Below are positions 10,700-22,482 of a DNA stretch of 64,000 nt, in pieces; within the stretch, counting starts at the first letter, position 1, and each line of letters starts with the position of its first letter. Location of the stretch: the NCBI GenBank assembly GCA_946122785.1, contig CAMGYJ010000010.1, positions 8,221,467-8,285,466 of the forward strand, given 5' to 3'. The position numbers and the translations under genes are program-made. Origin of the DNA: Linum tenue (Eukaryota; Streptophyta; Magnoliopsida; Malpighiales; Linaceae). Below the pieces are notes generated by a model that did no database searches, was not told the DNA's origin, and was given only the letters and a program-made list of their open reading frames with translations.

Positions 10700-12087
10700 G
10701 TTTGAAACATTATCTAGCATTTGGTTTTTGGTGAAAACAACAATCTAAAACTAAAACGTTTGGAAAAGTAAATGAATTGGACACTAATTGAGAAGGCTTC
10801 ACCCGGATGTTGCTCCCCCTATCTAACAATGATGACTTGTCGGATCGAATTCGTAGGTGTGGGAAAGGTGGTTGTAAACCGTTGGGAAGTGAAACTAGTA
10901 AACAAACGCCACTCTCTCTGCCAATAGGTCAAGGAAATCTGATTCAAGCTACTATACTAGCTCTCTTAACCTATCAAGCAAGGGTTGCCTAAACTTCACC
11001 ATCGAATCGGAGTTCGGACGGGCACATTAAAACCAACTCTAGGTGCTAATACGAATTAAGAGGTTTGCCCTAATTTAACCTAAATAGGAGACAAAGATTG
11101 CTCAAGGAAATCCAGCTTTTATAAACCTCTAATCAAAGGAGATTCCTCTCTACCTAGGTTAAAATGACATAAGACATTGAAATGCACAAACACTATCAAT
11201 CTTCATGAAAATACCTCATAATTTTGTATTAAAACACACCCACACACTAATCATTCCATCCATACAAACATTCCCATCATTGTAGCTAGGGTTTACACAC
11301 ACCCAAGTGAAAAAAGAAACTACTCCATGCTAGGCAAGGAAGAAACACAAGGGAGAAGAAGGAAAACCATCTTGGATATGCTAGCCTTGCTCCTTGTGGT
11401 GTAAAGATCCTCCATTGGGGAAGAAATTCCCAAAACCTTGCTTGGAGTTGAAACCCTAACCTCTTCTCTTATTTGGTTCACCAATTTCTCTCTCTAGAAA
11501 GCTGAAGAAGAAGTATTTTCTCACACTAGGTCTCCCCCCTTTTTCCTTCAGCCCAACCCTCTTTTTATACCCAGGTCGCGGTCAATTCACGGTCACAGTT
11601 CACGGCTGTGAACATCCTCTCTGGACTGTGATGTCTAGCAAATCCACACCGTTTTCACTTAGTTTGTTCACGGTCTTACGACCATGAACTGACTGGGATC
11701 TAGTGAGGTGTGCATTTTGCTTATGGATTCTTTGGCACTTCACGATCTGGGGCTTGGTTCACGGTCTTACGACCGTGAACAGGTTGGACTCCAGTGAGGT
11801 GTGCATTTTGCTTCTGGAACTTCAGCCCTTCACGGTCTGGGCGCCCTTTTCATGGTCCATAAGACCGTGAAAAGTCATCATCTGCCGTGATCCTCAACTG
11901 CTTCCACCTTTTGACTCGTCTTTGCTCCTTTTCGTCCAACTTTTCATTCCGGGGTCAGTTTCACCTGCTAGGATATGAAACATACTAAAACAAAGTGCAA
12001 TCTAGCGTAAAACCACACCTCACAGAGATAAATGCATCAAACGTCTAAGGAAACGGGGATAAAATGTGTACAATTAGACCCGAATCA
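10700..12087 (-). mobile_element. Athila-type LTR (family A), minus strand
   Basis: On the minus strand it begins TGATTCGGGTC at 12087, directly after a polypurine tract (12088-12107). TATAAAAAG lies at 11571-11579, and CACGGTC/CCGTGAA motifs cluster downstream of the start, as in the other family-A LTRs. The left end is approximate and was set by comparison with the 1320 copy. Confidence 0.6.
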
Positions 12088-12107
12088 ATCCCCCACACTT
12101 AGACGTT
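12088..12107 (-). other. Polypurine tract before a family-A LTR
   Basis: The minus strand reads AAGTGTGGGGGAT immediately before TGATTCGGG, the usual plus-strand primer position for Ty3/gypsy elements. The equivalent for family B is at 49411-49423. Confidence 0.6.
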
Positions 12108-12665
12108 TGCTTGTCCCCAAGCAAACTTTTCCAGATAAGGTGATATCTCAACCTAACAAGATAACTTGGGGACGAATCAAAAGGGTCAAAGCAGCGAATC
12201 TCAATGGCTATTGGGCATCAACACATGAACTGATATAAGTAATACCGGCATCCACCACAAACGACATTTGAATGCATCAAGAGTGTGCAAATGAAAAGTT
12301 CTCACCCTTTCACAAACCAACACAAGTTGACTCGTTCTAACTACAACATCCCGATGGATGGCCAAGTATAACCGCGGCCGAGTGTAGCATAGGGCAATCA
12401 AGCAATAAGAATTTATCGTACCGCGAGGATCTAGGCTTACCCTACTTCAGGTTTAGGATTCGTTATCTAGCCAACCTAGCATAGTGATTAATACAACTAA
12501 ACTAACTAACCTAGACTAACCACCAATCCTTGCTATTTACAAGGTCGGGAGCTCCCTTGGTTTGATTGTCCCCAAGCAAGCCAAGCACAAAACAAGGTAA
12601 GCTTACAACTTCTTTTTCAACAAAATTTTTGGGGCATGTCATAAGGCACAAAATGAATGAATCAC
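12108..12665 (-). mobile_element. Athila internal 3' sequence and nested LTR scrap
   Basis: Continues the minus-strand element upstream of the polypurine tract, including the GCTTGGGGACAAGCAAAC phrase also found near 49390 on the plus strand. The part at 12370-12560 duplicates the leader-like sequence at 10070-10250. No ORF. Confidence 0.45.
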
Positions 12666-12669
12666 AATC

Positions 12670-13545
12670 GTTGAAGAATCAAAGCTAACCCATAAAATAT
12701 GTCAAAGTGTGTTTTACGATTTCAGGTACCGACTTGGGATGAGTGAAACTTCTTATTGGCCTGGTGAAAATTCGACCTCTCGGGCTTGTTTTGAAGAGGG
12801 AGAGTTCTTCTTTCCAATGATGTGCTTTGCAGCTCGAAAGGTTGGTCGGAGGGTTGTTTTCCAAGTCAATCAAGTTGCTACCTCAACACGGCAAAAACTG
12901 TCATAATTGACTAAGGCTGGAACTGACTTCGTCGAGGCAACTTTGAGCTTCAATTCGACGAGTTTGATCTAGGGTCAAGTTGGGAGGTTTGCATCACATG
13001 AAAGTGTGTCATTTCTATTACAACGTCGTGGCATTGGATGAAGGGAAGGAAGCTTGGAAGCTTTCAAACAAAAGCTCCAAAGATCGTAGGAAGACACGTT
13101 TTCTGTCTTTGGAAAAATGCAAAATTTGAATCCTTGTGGGATTAAGATTCCTTTTCCTTGTTTAATTCGAGTATGTTTTGAGTCCTTTTGTGTTTAGATT
13201 TCTGTCTTTGTTGTTTCTCTATTTAAGGCCCTTTCAATTCACAATTGTAATCAGTTTTCACTTTTATTGAATACAAACTACAAGTTTGGTTCACGAGCTC
13301 TTGCTTGTTATTGAGAGTAGCTAGAACGAGTTCTAGGCTCTCGTTGTTGTATCGATCAAGCCATCCATTCTTGATCGTGGCCAGCCTCGACTTGATTCTT
13401 TTCGAGCCTTCGTCCTATGTGTACGATTGCACGAGAGAATTATACCACCAAGTACTCCATTCATACCCTGTTTGCGTCTGAAATTCGAATTGGAATTCAA
13501 CCCCAATTCTCGTTGTGCGACCCTGAATCAAAACCACCCATATAG
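12670..13545 (+). mobile_element. LTR-like fragment of a second retrotransposon
   Basis: Texture is that of a plant LTR: a CTATTTAAGG TATA-like block near 13222, then TTTTATTGAATAC about 50 bp later, then a repeat-poor stretch ending near CGACCCTGAATC. It is unrelated to families A and B by eye. I see no partner LTR, PBS or coding region, so it may be a solo or truncated LTR. Short open frames at 12685-12906 are not recognisable. Confidence 0.4.
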
Positions 13546-13549
13546 GGGG

Positions 13550-15009
13550 TTATCATTAGCCAATAATCTAGCTTCTTAAAGGCTCTTACAACAAGGGAAT
13601 TCTCTCCACCTAGGCCAACATGGCATAATAGTGAGTTTAAGCTAGCAACACTCAATCATTCATGAATAATACCTCAAATATTATTTAAACAAATCAATCA
13701 ACGCACATAGAGTCATGTTCGTACATCCTAACACACATCTAGACTAGGGTTCACAATACCCAAGTGAGTAGATAGACTACCCCATATCTAGGCAAGGGAA
13801 AACAACAGAGAGGAGAGAAAGAATCATGAAGAGATGACTATCTTCATTCCTTGTTGCTTGAATCTCACTTGAAAAGAAGGAACCTCCAATCCTCTAGGTT
13901 AGGGCACTTTCTCTCCCTAGCTCTGAATAAGAAATCCTAATCTCTCACTAGAAACCCCATGTTATTATGCACACTAAAAACCTACCAAAAAGCCCCCTTT
14001 CTCTCTACCACTAGCTAGGGCTGCAAATGAGCCAAGCCGCTCGCGAGCAACTCGGCGTTCGAATCGGGAAAAATTCGTTCGACACTCGACTCGTTATTTA
14101 ACAAGTCGGCTTGCGAGCCAACTGGTTAGTTAACGAGCCAAGCTTGAGCTAGACCATGCTCAGCTTGATAAGCTCTCAAGCTAGCTTGATTCGGTGGCTT
14201 GTTGAGCTAAGCTCGCGAGCTGCCTTGTTTAGAACTTGTGGAAGGATGAATTACTCTTTTAAACATGAACATTGTCTTGTTAATACAAATGTGTATGAAA
14301 TTTAGATGTTATTTATAGTTTCTAGTGTTCTTTCTATCATTTACATTCTTAAACTTATGTTTACACATTTTTCTAGCAAGAATAATTCTAAATCGAGCTC
14401 ATCTTGAGCCGAGCTTGTACTCAGGTTGACAAGCTATGTTAATGAGCATTTATCGAGCTCTACCGAGTCGAGCTCGAGCTAGTTTATTTTTATTCAAGCT
14501 GAGCTCGAGCTTGAGCTGGATTATCAAAATTCGAGTTCGAGCCGAGCTCGAGCTAAAAAATTAATAAACGAGTCGAGCTCAAACTAAGCAAAAACTCGGC
14601 TCGATTCGGTTCGTTTGCAGCCCTACTAGCAGCGTTCTATTTATAGAGCGCGATAGTCACTTTCACAGTCCGAAGTTCACGGCCGTGATATTGGAGCTCT
14701 GACCGTGACATCGGACCAAAACACAACATTTTGGCCGATTTTAGTCCGACTTCATGGTCTCTAGTTAATTGTCACGATCGCTTCAAGCCCGCGAGACAAG
14801 CGAAACCGTGATTTCGTACTTTTATTCTTTTTGGTGCTTTTCGATCTCCAATTGTCCCAAAACTCATCATAGACCCTTTCACGCGTGATAAGACCTGAAA
14901 TATATCGAAAATAGCACAACCTAGCGTAAAATAGGTCGATGGACGATGAAATGCAAAGCCAAACTATCAAGAAATGAGAGATAAAATGTGTACACTTGGA
15001 CCCGAATCA
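13550..15009 (-). mobile_element. Athila-type LTR (family A), minus strand, split by a hAT element
   Basis: It begins TGATTCGGGTCC at 15009 on the minus strand. It closely tracks the copy at 59880-60806, for example the TCTAGACTAGGGTTCACAAT stretch. A TATA box lies at 14638-14647. No polypurine tract precedes it, so it is a solo or truncated LTR. The hAT element 14016-14625 sits just downstream of the TATA box. Confidence 0.6.
14016..14625. mobile_element. hAT-type element, 610 bp
   Basis: Ends TAGGGCTGCAAATGA and the complement of TAGGGCTGCAAACGA form a 15-bp inverted repeat with one mismatch. Sub-terminal regions are packed with CGAGCTCGAGC-type palindromes. The flanks share only CTAGC, so the target duplication is not clean. 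No transposase. Confidence 0.7.
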
Positions 15010-16194
15010 TCTAGTTAGCGCAATTGCAATATCCTGCTCATTATGAATCTTGATAAAAAAATGCAGATAAATGGTGTGCAAGGAAAAGAATTAAAACGCA
15101 CATGAATATGCAATCGGAATTCCGAACACATTCGTCCTATTCATGGTTCCGTCACCAGACTATAAGAACCAGCTGCAGAATCAGCATTTAGGAGTTTGCT
15201 CCAAATGCCAGACCTTTTGGCGAAACAAGCTTATCAGAAACAGTCTAAATGTTGCATATAAGTGCAGGCAAGTCTAAGATGTCCCTAACCATGTAGGCCA
15301 GTTGAACATCTTGGTTAAACTATTAATGACAGCATCATTGGCCATTGCAGAATTAAATAGGAAGAATACTGAACTTGAAACTGAAGAAAACCGCTGTGGT
15401 CTACATAATACCCTGCAAGGACAATCTATTTTCAGATTGTAGACACAAGATATTGTACTGTACCAGAAAAACGGCCTGTTCCGACTACTGATTTCTTCAA
15501 ACAAGCAGCCTAAAACTATTCCACTGGGATATCGACAGCAATTACATCCAGCACCTGGAAAACTGAACTCTGAAATAAAAAAAAATCACATCTGTGCTTA
15601 TAGCAACAAGACTAGATTCAAGTGGGCACTTTATGGTGTGAAAAAAAAAACCAACCCAGGCAGTAAAAGTATACTACAAGGGTCATTTCCAATGAGAAAG
15701 AACCATGACTGAGTGATTCACAAGCATTCTACATTGATTTTCTAGATTCTGCGCCTAGCAGAAACCCCACCATGGGGCGGAGGGACTGGTTCGAGGCAAC
15801 ACAACAAAGTCAGGGGTCATGGTGAAAGAAAGAACATCAAGGTTAAACTATTAATGGATTCAGAATGCACGTATACAAACAAATAAAGCTCGATCTCAGC
15901 TGCCTTCGGCAGTTCTCCAATCCAATGAGTTCTTTTATGGGTCCAAAATGAGAAATGAAATCAATCGGGGCACACCAAATAACAGGATCATCTGGGAAAC
16001 AACCATTACCAAATTCAATGGAGATTCATCAGGATGAGATTCCAAACACATCATATCATATCAGGACAAAAGGAACAAGTCAATCGTTAATTCCCTGGGT
16101 CCAGTGGTAAATCAGTTATGAAACAAATTTAGGTCGAAAGCAATCGAATTTATCTTTTCTACACTCACAAAAGCAATGCGGCAGCCCGAATTTA
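15010..16194 (-). other. INH3 downstream region, no gene recognised
   Basis: About 1.2 kb of apparently low-copy sequence with no repeat family I recognise. The part nearest 16195 should hold the INH3 3' UTR. A 76-codon minus frame at 15274-15504 shows no domain. Confidence 0.35.
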
Positions 16195-16551
16195 TCAACC
16201 ACACTGGCCGTTGCTGGAAGAACAGCAGCCTTCCGAGGAGGGATGATCGTGATGGCCGCCGCCATGATTCCGATGTTGATCGTCCTCGTCCTCGTCGCTG
16301 TCGTCCTCATCGAAGGGCTTCTGTTTGTGGAAGATGCAGCACTTCTTGGAGCTCTTCTTCTGCATGAATTCGTTGTCCACGGTGCCTTCCTTCCATGAAA
16401 CTTTCTTCTTAGGCCGATTCAGGCGCAAAACTAGGGTTTGCGATGGCGGTTGCGGTTGCGGTTGCTGCTGGGCTGGGTTCTCCAGTACTATTGTTGTTGT
16501 CGTTGTGGTGGCGGAGGAAGACGCGGCAGATGAAGTCGTCGTTGGTCTCAT
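16195..16551 (-). CDS. INH3: Type-1 protein phosphatase inhibitor-3 (PPP1R11 homologue)
   Basis: This encodes a small, disordered inhibitor and regulatory partner of protein phosphatase 1 (TOPP in plants). One coding exon gives 118 aa. The N-terminus is a Ser/Thr then Gln/Pro-rich low-complexity stretch (residues 1-40). It is followed by the conserved core LRLNRPKKKVSWKEGTVDNE, which contains the RVxF-type PP1-docking motif KVSW at about 49-52, then KKCCIFHKQKPFDE and an acidic DDSDEDEDD run. The C-terminus is His-rich (HRNHGGGHHDH) and then Cys/Ser-rich. The start is the first ATG after an in-frame non-Met extension; an upstream ATG is absent. Plant orthologues are about 105-130 aa. No introns are needed for the ORF. 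The hAT element at 16760 begins 209 bp upstream. Confidence 0.93.
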   Translation of the reverse strand: MRPTTTSSAASSSATTTTTTIVLENPAQQQPQPQPPSQTLVLRLNRPKKKVSWKEGTVDNEFMQKKSSKKCCIFHKQKPFDEDDSDEDEDDQHRNHGGGHHDHPSSEGCCSSSNGQCG

Positions 16552-16751
16552 TGTATCGGCCGCCGGTGGATCTGTTAGATCGAGAAATGACCGGACAAGA
16601 ATTTTTTTTGGAATTTTCGCGCGTCCGAGCGAAGAGGAAGCAGAGAGATCTAGAAGTTCCAAACGAAAAGGGTGGAGGCTGTGGTTTTTAATTTTTAATT
16701 GTTTTTTAAATTCTTTAGAAAATTCTACGATTTGTACATTTGAAAGGCAGT
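16552..16751 (-). promoter_or_regulatory. INH3 5' leader and proximal promoter
   Basis: 200 bp between the start codon and the target duplication of the hAT element. It is GA-rich near the gene on the plus strand (pyrimidine-rich leader on the coding strand) and AT-rich at 16687-16720, the best place for a TATA-like element. Confidence 0.4.
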
Positions 16752-16759
16752 GTATAACG

Positions 16760-18124
16760 CATGGTTCAGAAATCGTACCGGACATCATACCGGATTAATT
16801 TCGGGTAAGATATTTTGTGGTACGATCGTGGTTCAATCATTTAATATCAGTAAATACGTTTTATAATAATAAAATATATATTTTTTGTATAAAAACCGTG
16901 CCGGCAAAATCAAGATTTCGTTTCGAAATAATATTGGATTATACCAGAATATATCGGATAATAAATACTAAATAATCAAATAATAACAAAAAAAATTAAT
17001 TAACAAAAGGCTCATGGACTGCTTTAAAAAAACAGAAGTCTCATGGACAATAGGGCTCGGAAAATAGACAAGACCGTTAGAAAAACGGTGGTCCAAACCG
17101 TACCGCACAGTTTGGTCCGGACCGTAGACCGTTAAGTATGGTATGATCTGGTCCACGGTCTGTATTATTTTATGTTTTGATCTCTTGGTCTGGTCTGGTC
17201 TAGACCGCGATTTACCTGACCAAACCGTGGACCCAACCAACTTGTCAATACGTGTTAACACCTCATTCGACCACTCTCCCAACTCCCACAACGACACCCA
17301 AGTATCAACCTTAGTTTTGTGAATCACGTCCCTCCTTCATTCATAACCACATTTAACCAGAGAGTAGAGATAATTGTGTCTCCATATGGTATTATGTTAA
17401 TGTTTATGACGTTATGGTGCAAGTTGGGATGCTTTTACTTTGTATCTTTGTTATGTACTAAGATTTAGGGTATCAAAATTATTCATGCATGTTAACATTA
17501 ATGTTTTAAGGCAAATAACAATTATTTCTCTTGGTATTGGTTCAAGGAGAAACCCTAGCCATAGGCGCTCCCGTCACTTTCACTCTGCATTCTCTCATTC
17601 TCCCCTCTCTCATTCTATAAGAAATTAACCATAAAAAAATGAACCAATACCATTGAAAACAACAGCCTTCTTTCCTCTGGTGGCTGTGGTGGGATAACAT
17701 GCAGCCTTCTACTTCTTTCCTCTCTTTCTTCTTTCAAGTTTCAAACAAACCACTTCCTTCCTCTTCGTTCTTCTTTCGCGTAGGTGCAGCCGGCCAGAGC
17801 CCAGATGACGATGACAAGCAACGACGGGATCACGCGATGGCGTGGAAGGACGATAGCCAGCCGGATGTGGCTGGCGCCGCGGGTCACCGGCGGAGATGGA
17901 GCGGTGGTCGCTGTGCGGAGGCGGTGACGAGGCCCAACTTCCTTGCAAACAGCCTACCGCCGGTAGGTTCAAAATCGGCCGGTATTCCGCGGCCAATCGG
18001 TCCGACCTAAAAAAAACCAGCTGATATGATATTTCTGCACCTAAAGACCTACCGTTTCGTTTCTGGTCTGGTTTCCGATTTTTTCGGACGAACCGGCCAG
18101 TACGATCCAGTTTCCTGTTCCATG
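16760..18124. mobile_element. hAT-type element with GC-rich inside, 1365 bp
   Basis: Perfect 8-bp target duplication GTATAACG at 16752-16759 and 18125-18132, the hAT size. Ends CATGGTTCAGAAA and (complement) CATGGAACAGGAA form an imperfect inverted repeat, followed by GTACCGG-like motifs on both sides. The inside contains an ACCGT-rich block (17090-17225) that itself looks like part of another hAT element, and a GC-rich gene-like stretch (17770-17960). No transposase. Confidence 0.72.
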
Positions 18125-18259
18125 GTATAACGTTGCTCTTTTAGGGTCCAATATTTTTCCTCGCTCCCGCTTATGTAGTTCTAGCTGGGTGTTCAAATTA
18201 TGTGCTTATCATGCTAATCATTTTAACTGGTAGTATTTGGATAATTTGGTTTAATTAAT

Positions 18260-18810
18260 GGGTTAATACCTTAGTTTGGCCTGAACTATACACATACTTT
18301 CTATTTTGGCCCGTGGTATTGAAAATTGCTATTCTGGCCTGAACTATGTAGCAAACTTCCTCATTTGGCCCAGAGGCGGGTTTGACCGTCAAATCAGACG
18401 GTCAAACCTGTTGACCGTTAGTCAATGTCCACCTCACCTGCCACGTCAGCTTTGAGGACATAAAAAATTATTATTTTTTATTTCTGGATTTTGTTTTCTT
18501 TCAATTAATAAAAATAATAAATCAAAAAAAGTAATTAAAATAATGAAAAAGGACCCATTTTTAGCAAATGACAAGAAAACAAAATTCAGAAATGAAAAAA
18601 ATATTTTTATGTCCCCAAAGCTGACGTGGCAGGTGAGGTGGACATTGACTAACGGTCAACAAGTTTGACCGTCTAATTTAACGGTCAAACCCTCCTCCAG
18701 GACAAATGAGGAAGTTTGCTACATAGTTCAGGCCAGAATAACAATTTCCAATACCACCGGCCAAAGTAGTAAGTATGTGTATATTTCGGGCCAAACTAAG
18801 ATATTATCCC
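18260..18810. mobile_element. MULE-type MITE with about 230-bp arms, 551 bp
   Basis: Perfect 9-bp target duplication TTAATTAAT at 18251-18259 and 18811-18819. Ends GGGTTAATACC and (complement) GGGATAATATC start very long inverted arms that carry GACCGTCAAA and CCACGTCAGC motifs and leave a loop of about 90 bp. It can fold into a long hairpin. It lies inside hAT C3 and is therefore younger than it. Confidence 0.85.
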
Positions 18811-19182
18811 TTAATTAATTTGGATAACAGTTTGGTTTCGTTAAATTTTTTAGTTTGTTTGGTTTAGGTAGTTTGGGTTGGTTTTGTTTTAGACACTTCT
18901 AACCAATCAAACCAAACTAACCAGTTAAGTAACTAGCCATATATCTCATAAATATTATATACACATACTTAAAACTTTGCATAACCACTCAGGTGTCAAA
19001 CGTTTCTCACTCTTAGACTTATAAAAAATAAAGTTCAATATTGTTCTTGTACTGTATATTTGTATTTATAGAGTGTAGAGTGTAGACCACAACATATGGA
19101 CTTCTATATTAGATAAAACTCATACAATATATTGGATGAAAACTTGGAAGGAAGGTCTATTTCAGCTTATGATAATTGCTAA

Positions 19183-19664
19183 GAGAATAAGTCAATTTAC
19201 AAAACACAATAATTCATTAACCTCATGCCATATTGACATATACTTTTGTTACGTGAATACTTCTATTGACAGTAAGATAATTGTATTAGTTACATGTATT
19301 TATGTTAAGGGTTAACTATAACTATACACTTATTTTTATGTTTTTATTCGCTATATAAATTGAGAATTGATTCATTAGCCGAAGATTTCCTCACTTAATG
19401 ATAATGTGATGTTACATAAATACTTCTATTGAGAATAAGTCAATTTACAAAACACAATAATTCATTAACCTCATGCCATGTTGACATATACTTTTGTTAC
19501 GTGAATACTTCTATTGACAGTAAGATAATTGTATTAGTTACGTGTATTTATGGTAAGGGTTAACTATAACTATATACTTATATTTATGTTTTTATTCGTT
19601 ATATAAATTGAGAATTGATTCATTAACCGAAGATTTCCTCACTTAATGATAATGTGATGTTATA
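19183..19664 (+). repeat. 248-bp tandem duplication
   Basis: GAGAATAAGTCAATTTAC starts at 19183 and again at 19431. The two units are nearly identical over their length, with scattered single-base differences, so the duplication is fairly recent. It lies within hAT C3. Confidence 0.9.
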
Positions 19665-19771
19665 TTGGTTATTCTAGTAACCAATTAAACTTGCATTTGG
19701 TTGTTGTATTAGTTTGGACGGTTTGGTTATTATGATATTTTATTTTATAGTTAAAAGATTTTAGACTTATT

Positions 19772-20372
19772 TAGTTTGGTACGGTATCGGTATCCCAATA
19801 CCAAATACCGAATTACACCCTAGAATCAATCCCAATCCCAATCCCTAAATAATTTCGGTATCCCAATCGGTACTTCGGTATCCCAATCGGTATTATCGAA
19901 TATGAAATTAATTACATCTATAATTAATATATAAATTAGATTTGATTGTTTAATATAGGACAAATAGACTAAACAAAGAGTTTTGAGTTTGACTAAAGCC
20001 AGGATATAAATAAGGAGAATCGAGTAGAGGTGACATATCAAGTTTTTGTCAATGGTAATATTTAATTTGACGAATTGGAGACTGAGAGAAGACTAATTCT
20101 AGTGTTTGTTTTTTGGTGTTATGAAAATAACAATAGATTGGTGGTTGGGGGTAGTGTAGTAGTGAATGAGAGAGTCTAGTTGAGAGGATAAACTACACAC
20201 AAGTATTGTTCGGTATTTCGGTATATACCGATCTTAATTCCGTAATCCCTAATACCGAATAACAACTGAAATTGAATCACAATCCCAAGAAATAATACAT
20301 GTATTCGATAATACCAAATATAAACAAATTCGATATGGTATTCGGTATATCCCAAATACTGATACCAAACTA
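19772..20372. mobile_element. Nested hAT-like element rich in GGTATCGGTAT
   Basis: Ends TAGTTTGGTA and its complement are inverted, with CGGTAT/ATACCG motifs repeated near both ends, a familiar plant hAT texture. I could not find an 8-bp target duplication, so the edges may be a few bases off. It interrupts hAT C3. Confidence 0.55.
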
Positions 20373-20632
20373 CCAGCCCGCAGTAACCATTTGAACATAC
20401 CTGGTTCTAGCAAAGATGTAAAATTTGCATATATAGTTGCGCCGGTTTGTCAAATCATATCATTTTTTTATATAGGAATCTGCACAAGTCATCATTTGAT
20501 GTTGATCAGAGTATGATAGAGTATGATATCGTTATGTTTATTTTTTTTCCCGAAATAATAGTATTATGTTGATTTAACATATAAGATGTGAAAAATGATT
20601 ATCATCAGATGAATTTAAATATATACATATAT

Positions 20633-21038
20633 GGTGCCTTCTACGGTACCCCGGGTGAAATCCAGGATACTGCATACCTTGAGTATGAAAACACTATCTA
20701 CACCTTGAATTAGCAGAATTTTTCGGCATGATACTATACCCTAACCCTTAATGAGTGACCCCTAGGTCCTAATCATCTTAGTCATAAACTATAAACCCTA
20801 AGATGGTACATTGATTTTCCCCCCCTATATTTGGACGAATCATAATCGTCGATTATTGTTTCTAATTAAATTGATCTTGGGGTACAAGATTTAGAGAATT
20901 AAGACCTAGATTTTGATCTTTAAGGGTTAGAGTATAGTATCATGTCAGAAAGATCAGTCAATTCAAGTTCTGGATAGTGTTTTCTTACTCAAGGTATGCG
21001 GTACCCCGGATTTTACTCTGGGTACCGTAGAACTCCCC
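20633..21038. mobile_element. MITE with long inverted repeats, 406 bp
   Basis: Left arm GGTGCCTTCTACGGTACCCC and right arm (complement) GGGGAGTTCTACGGTACCC open inverted repeats of roughly 90 bp. It sits in an ATATAT tract, so the target duplication cannot be read with certainty. Long arms suggest a MULE-derived MITE. No coding capacity. Confidence 0.65.
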
Positions 21039-21149
21039 ATATATATATATAAATATATTAGAATACAATCTACTTACAATATATTCATACTCAAAATAAT
21101 ATAATATTTCAAACAAAATAACAATGCTCAGATTTAAATATATTTTACA

Positions 21150-21450
21150 TCAACATTTATAATTGAATCGAACAAATAACTATCAACAAAGATCATGGCC
21201 AGCTGATTATCCTTTGTTAATCTACTCAACGAAACCAAATTACACTAAAATTCTGGTACATGGAGCACACGATCTAAACAAAAACTAGGTTGAAGAACAA
21301 TCGATCCCGCATGGTGCACTGAAATAGCGTTATTGGGGATCCGAACTAGTTTGTTATTCACATGGATTTCTTTGCTAGACAACAACGGCATATCCATAAT
21401 AATGTGCACATTGCAACCAAAATCAAGTAATCACTCAAAATCGATAGGGT
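21150..21450 (-). mobile_element. Ty1/copia protease and GAG-pre-integrase remnant
   Basis: A minus-strand frame reads LLDFGCNVHII (a decayed Copia protease LDSGATxHM site), then VHHAGSIVLQPSFCLDRVLHVPEF and NLVSLSRLTKDNQ, the segment that follows protease in Copia polyproteins. A TGA replaces the Trp before LLD, and an internal TAG interrupts it. Only about 95 codons remain; no LTRs are seen. Confidence 0.75.
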
Positions 21451-21572
21451 CTTAAATATTTCGGGTGCATTTCTGTTGAGATCTATTAAAACCGACATAT
21501 AAGGATCGGGTGGTCAAAATGGTCCAAAACCAACCCACCTGACCCATGTTCATCCCTAGTCTATATTCTTCT

Positions 21573-22356
21573 TATGGTTTTTCAAATGGTTACCATGGTA
21601 ATTTTCTTACCATTTAAACATAAATTATATTACTATGAAATAAAATATCATAACCAAATCGACCAAATTAATACAACGATGAAATTAACCAAACTTAAAA
21701 TTAATCAATTTGATTAGTTGGTTAATCGTATTAACCAATATAACATAATATTATATGTCTATAAGAAAAAAATCTATTGTTAATGCATCAATCCATAATT
21801 TATATAATGAATAAAATATAACAATGAATACATAATTAATATTTAATATAAATACATGCAACTAGTGCAATTATCTTACCGTCATTAGAAGTATCAACCT
21901 AACAAGATACATGGGAATGGTATGGGGTTAACGATTTTGGTGTGCCTATAAGAATTTTCTTACTTGCTTAACAATTATAAGAGGCTGGAATTATTTTTCT
22001 TTTAGGTTTTCATCCAATATAATGTATGCAGTTTACTTAAATTAGGTGTCCCTATATTGTTGCCTACACTCTACAAGAACAAATGTAGTATATGAACAAT
22101 AATAAGCTTTATTTTTTGATAGGTCTAAAAGGAAGGAACGGTTAACTCTTGAGTGGTTATGCAAAGTATGAGTATATAATACATTAGACATATAACTAAT
22201 TGTTTATTTGGTAAATTGGTTTGATTGGTTAGGAGTGTCTGAAACCAAACCAAATCAACTAAACTAAACAAGCTAAAAAATCTAACTAAACCAAATTATC
22301 CTAATACCACCGATTAAAATGGTTACCAAGATAACCACTCTGTTTGAACACTCTTA
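21573..22356. mobile_element. hAT family-C element (C2), 784 bp
   Basis: Target duplication ATTCTTCT (21565-21572) against ATTCTTCC (22357-22364), 7 of 8 identical. Sub-terminal CAAATGGTTACC and AACCAAACC motifs match the 50346-51139 copy in the same orientation. The left end is more decayed than the right. Confidence 0.65.
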
Positions 22357-22482
22357 ATTCTTCCCGCTACTGCAGCCTGTACAAGTAGTAACTAGCCCCG
22401 CCATCAGATGCAGAGGCAGGGGTGGACCTACGTTTTGCCTAGGGGTGTCGTCACCCCTTCGCCCAATTTTTTTTGTGAAGCC

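Larger units (their letters stand above)
18186..20403. mobile_element. hAT family-C element, enlarged by nested insertions (C3)
   Basis: Perfect 8-bp target duplication GTTCTAGC at 18178-18185 and 20404-20411. Ends TGGGTGTTCAAAT and ATTTGAACATACC are inverted. The AACCAAACC-rich sub-terminal sequence matches, in reverse orientation, the elements at 21573-22356 and 50346-51139. Two later insertions (18260-18810 and about 19772-20372) and a 248-bp tandem duplication explain its 2.2 kb against about 0.79 kb in its sisters. Confidence 0.78.

Noticed and set aside
15274..15504. 76-codon minus frame near INH3
   Set aside because: No domain, no recognisable exon borders, ordinary length for chance.
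22405..22482. GCAGGGGTGGACCTACG and GGGGTGTCGTCACCCC, typical of some plant repeat ends
   Set aside because: Only one end is present and no duplication can be defined, so it is not listed as an element.
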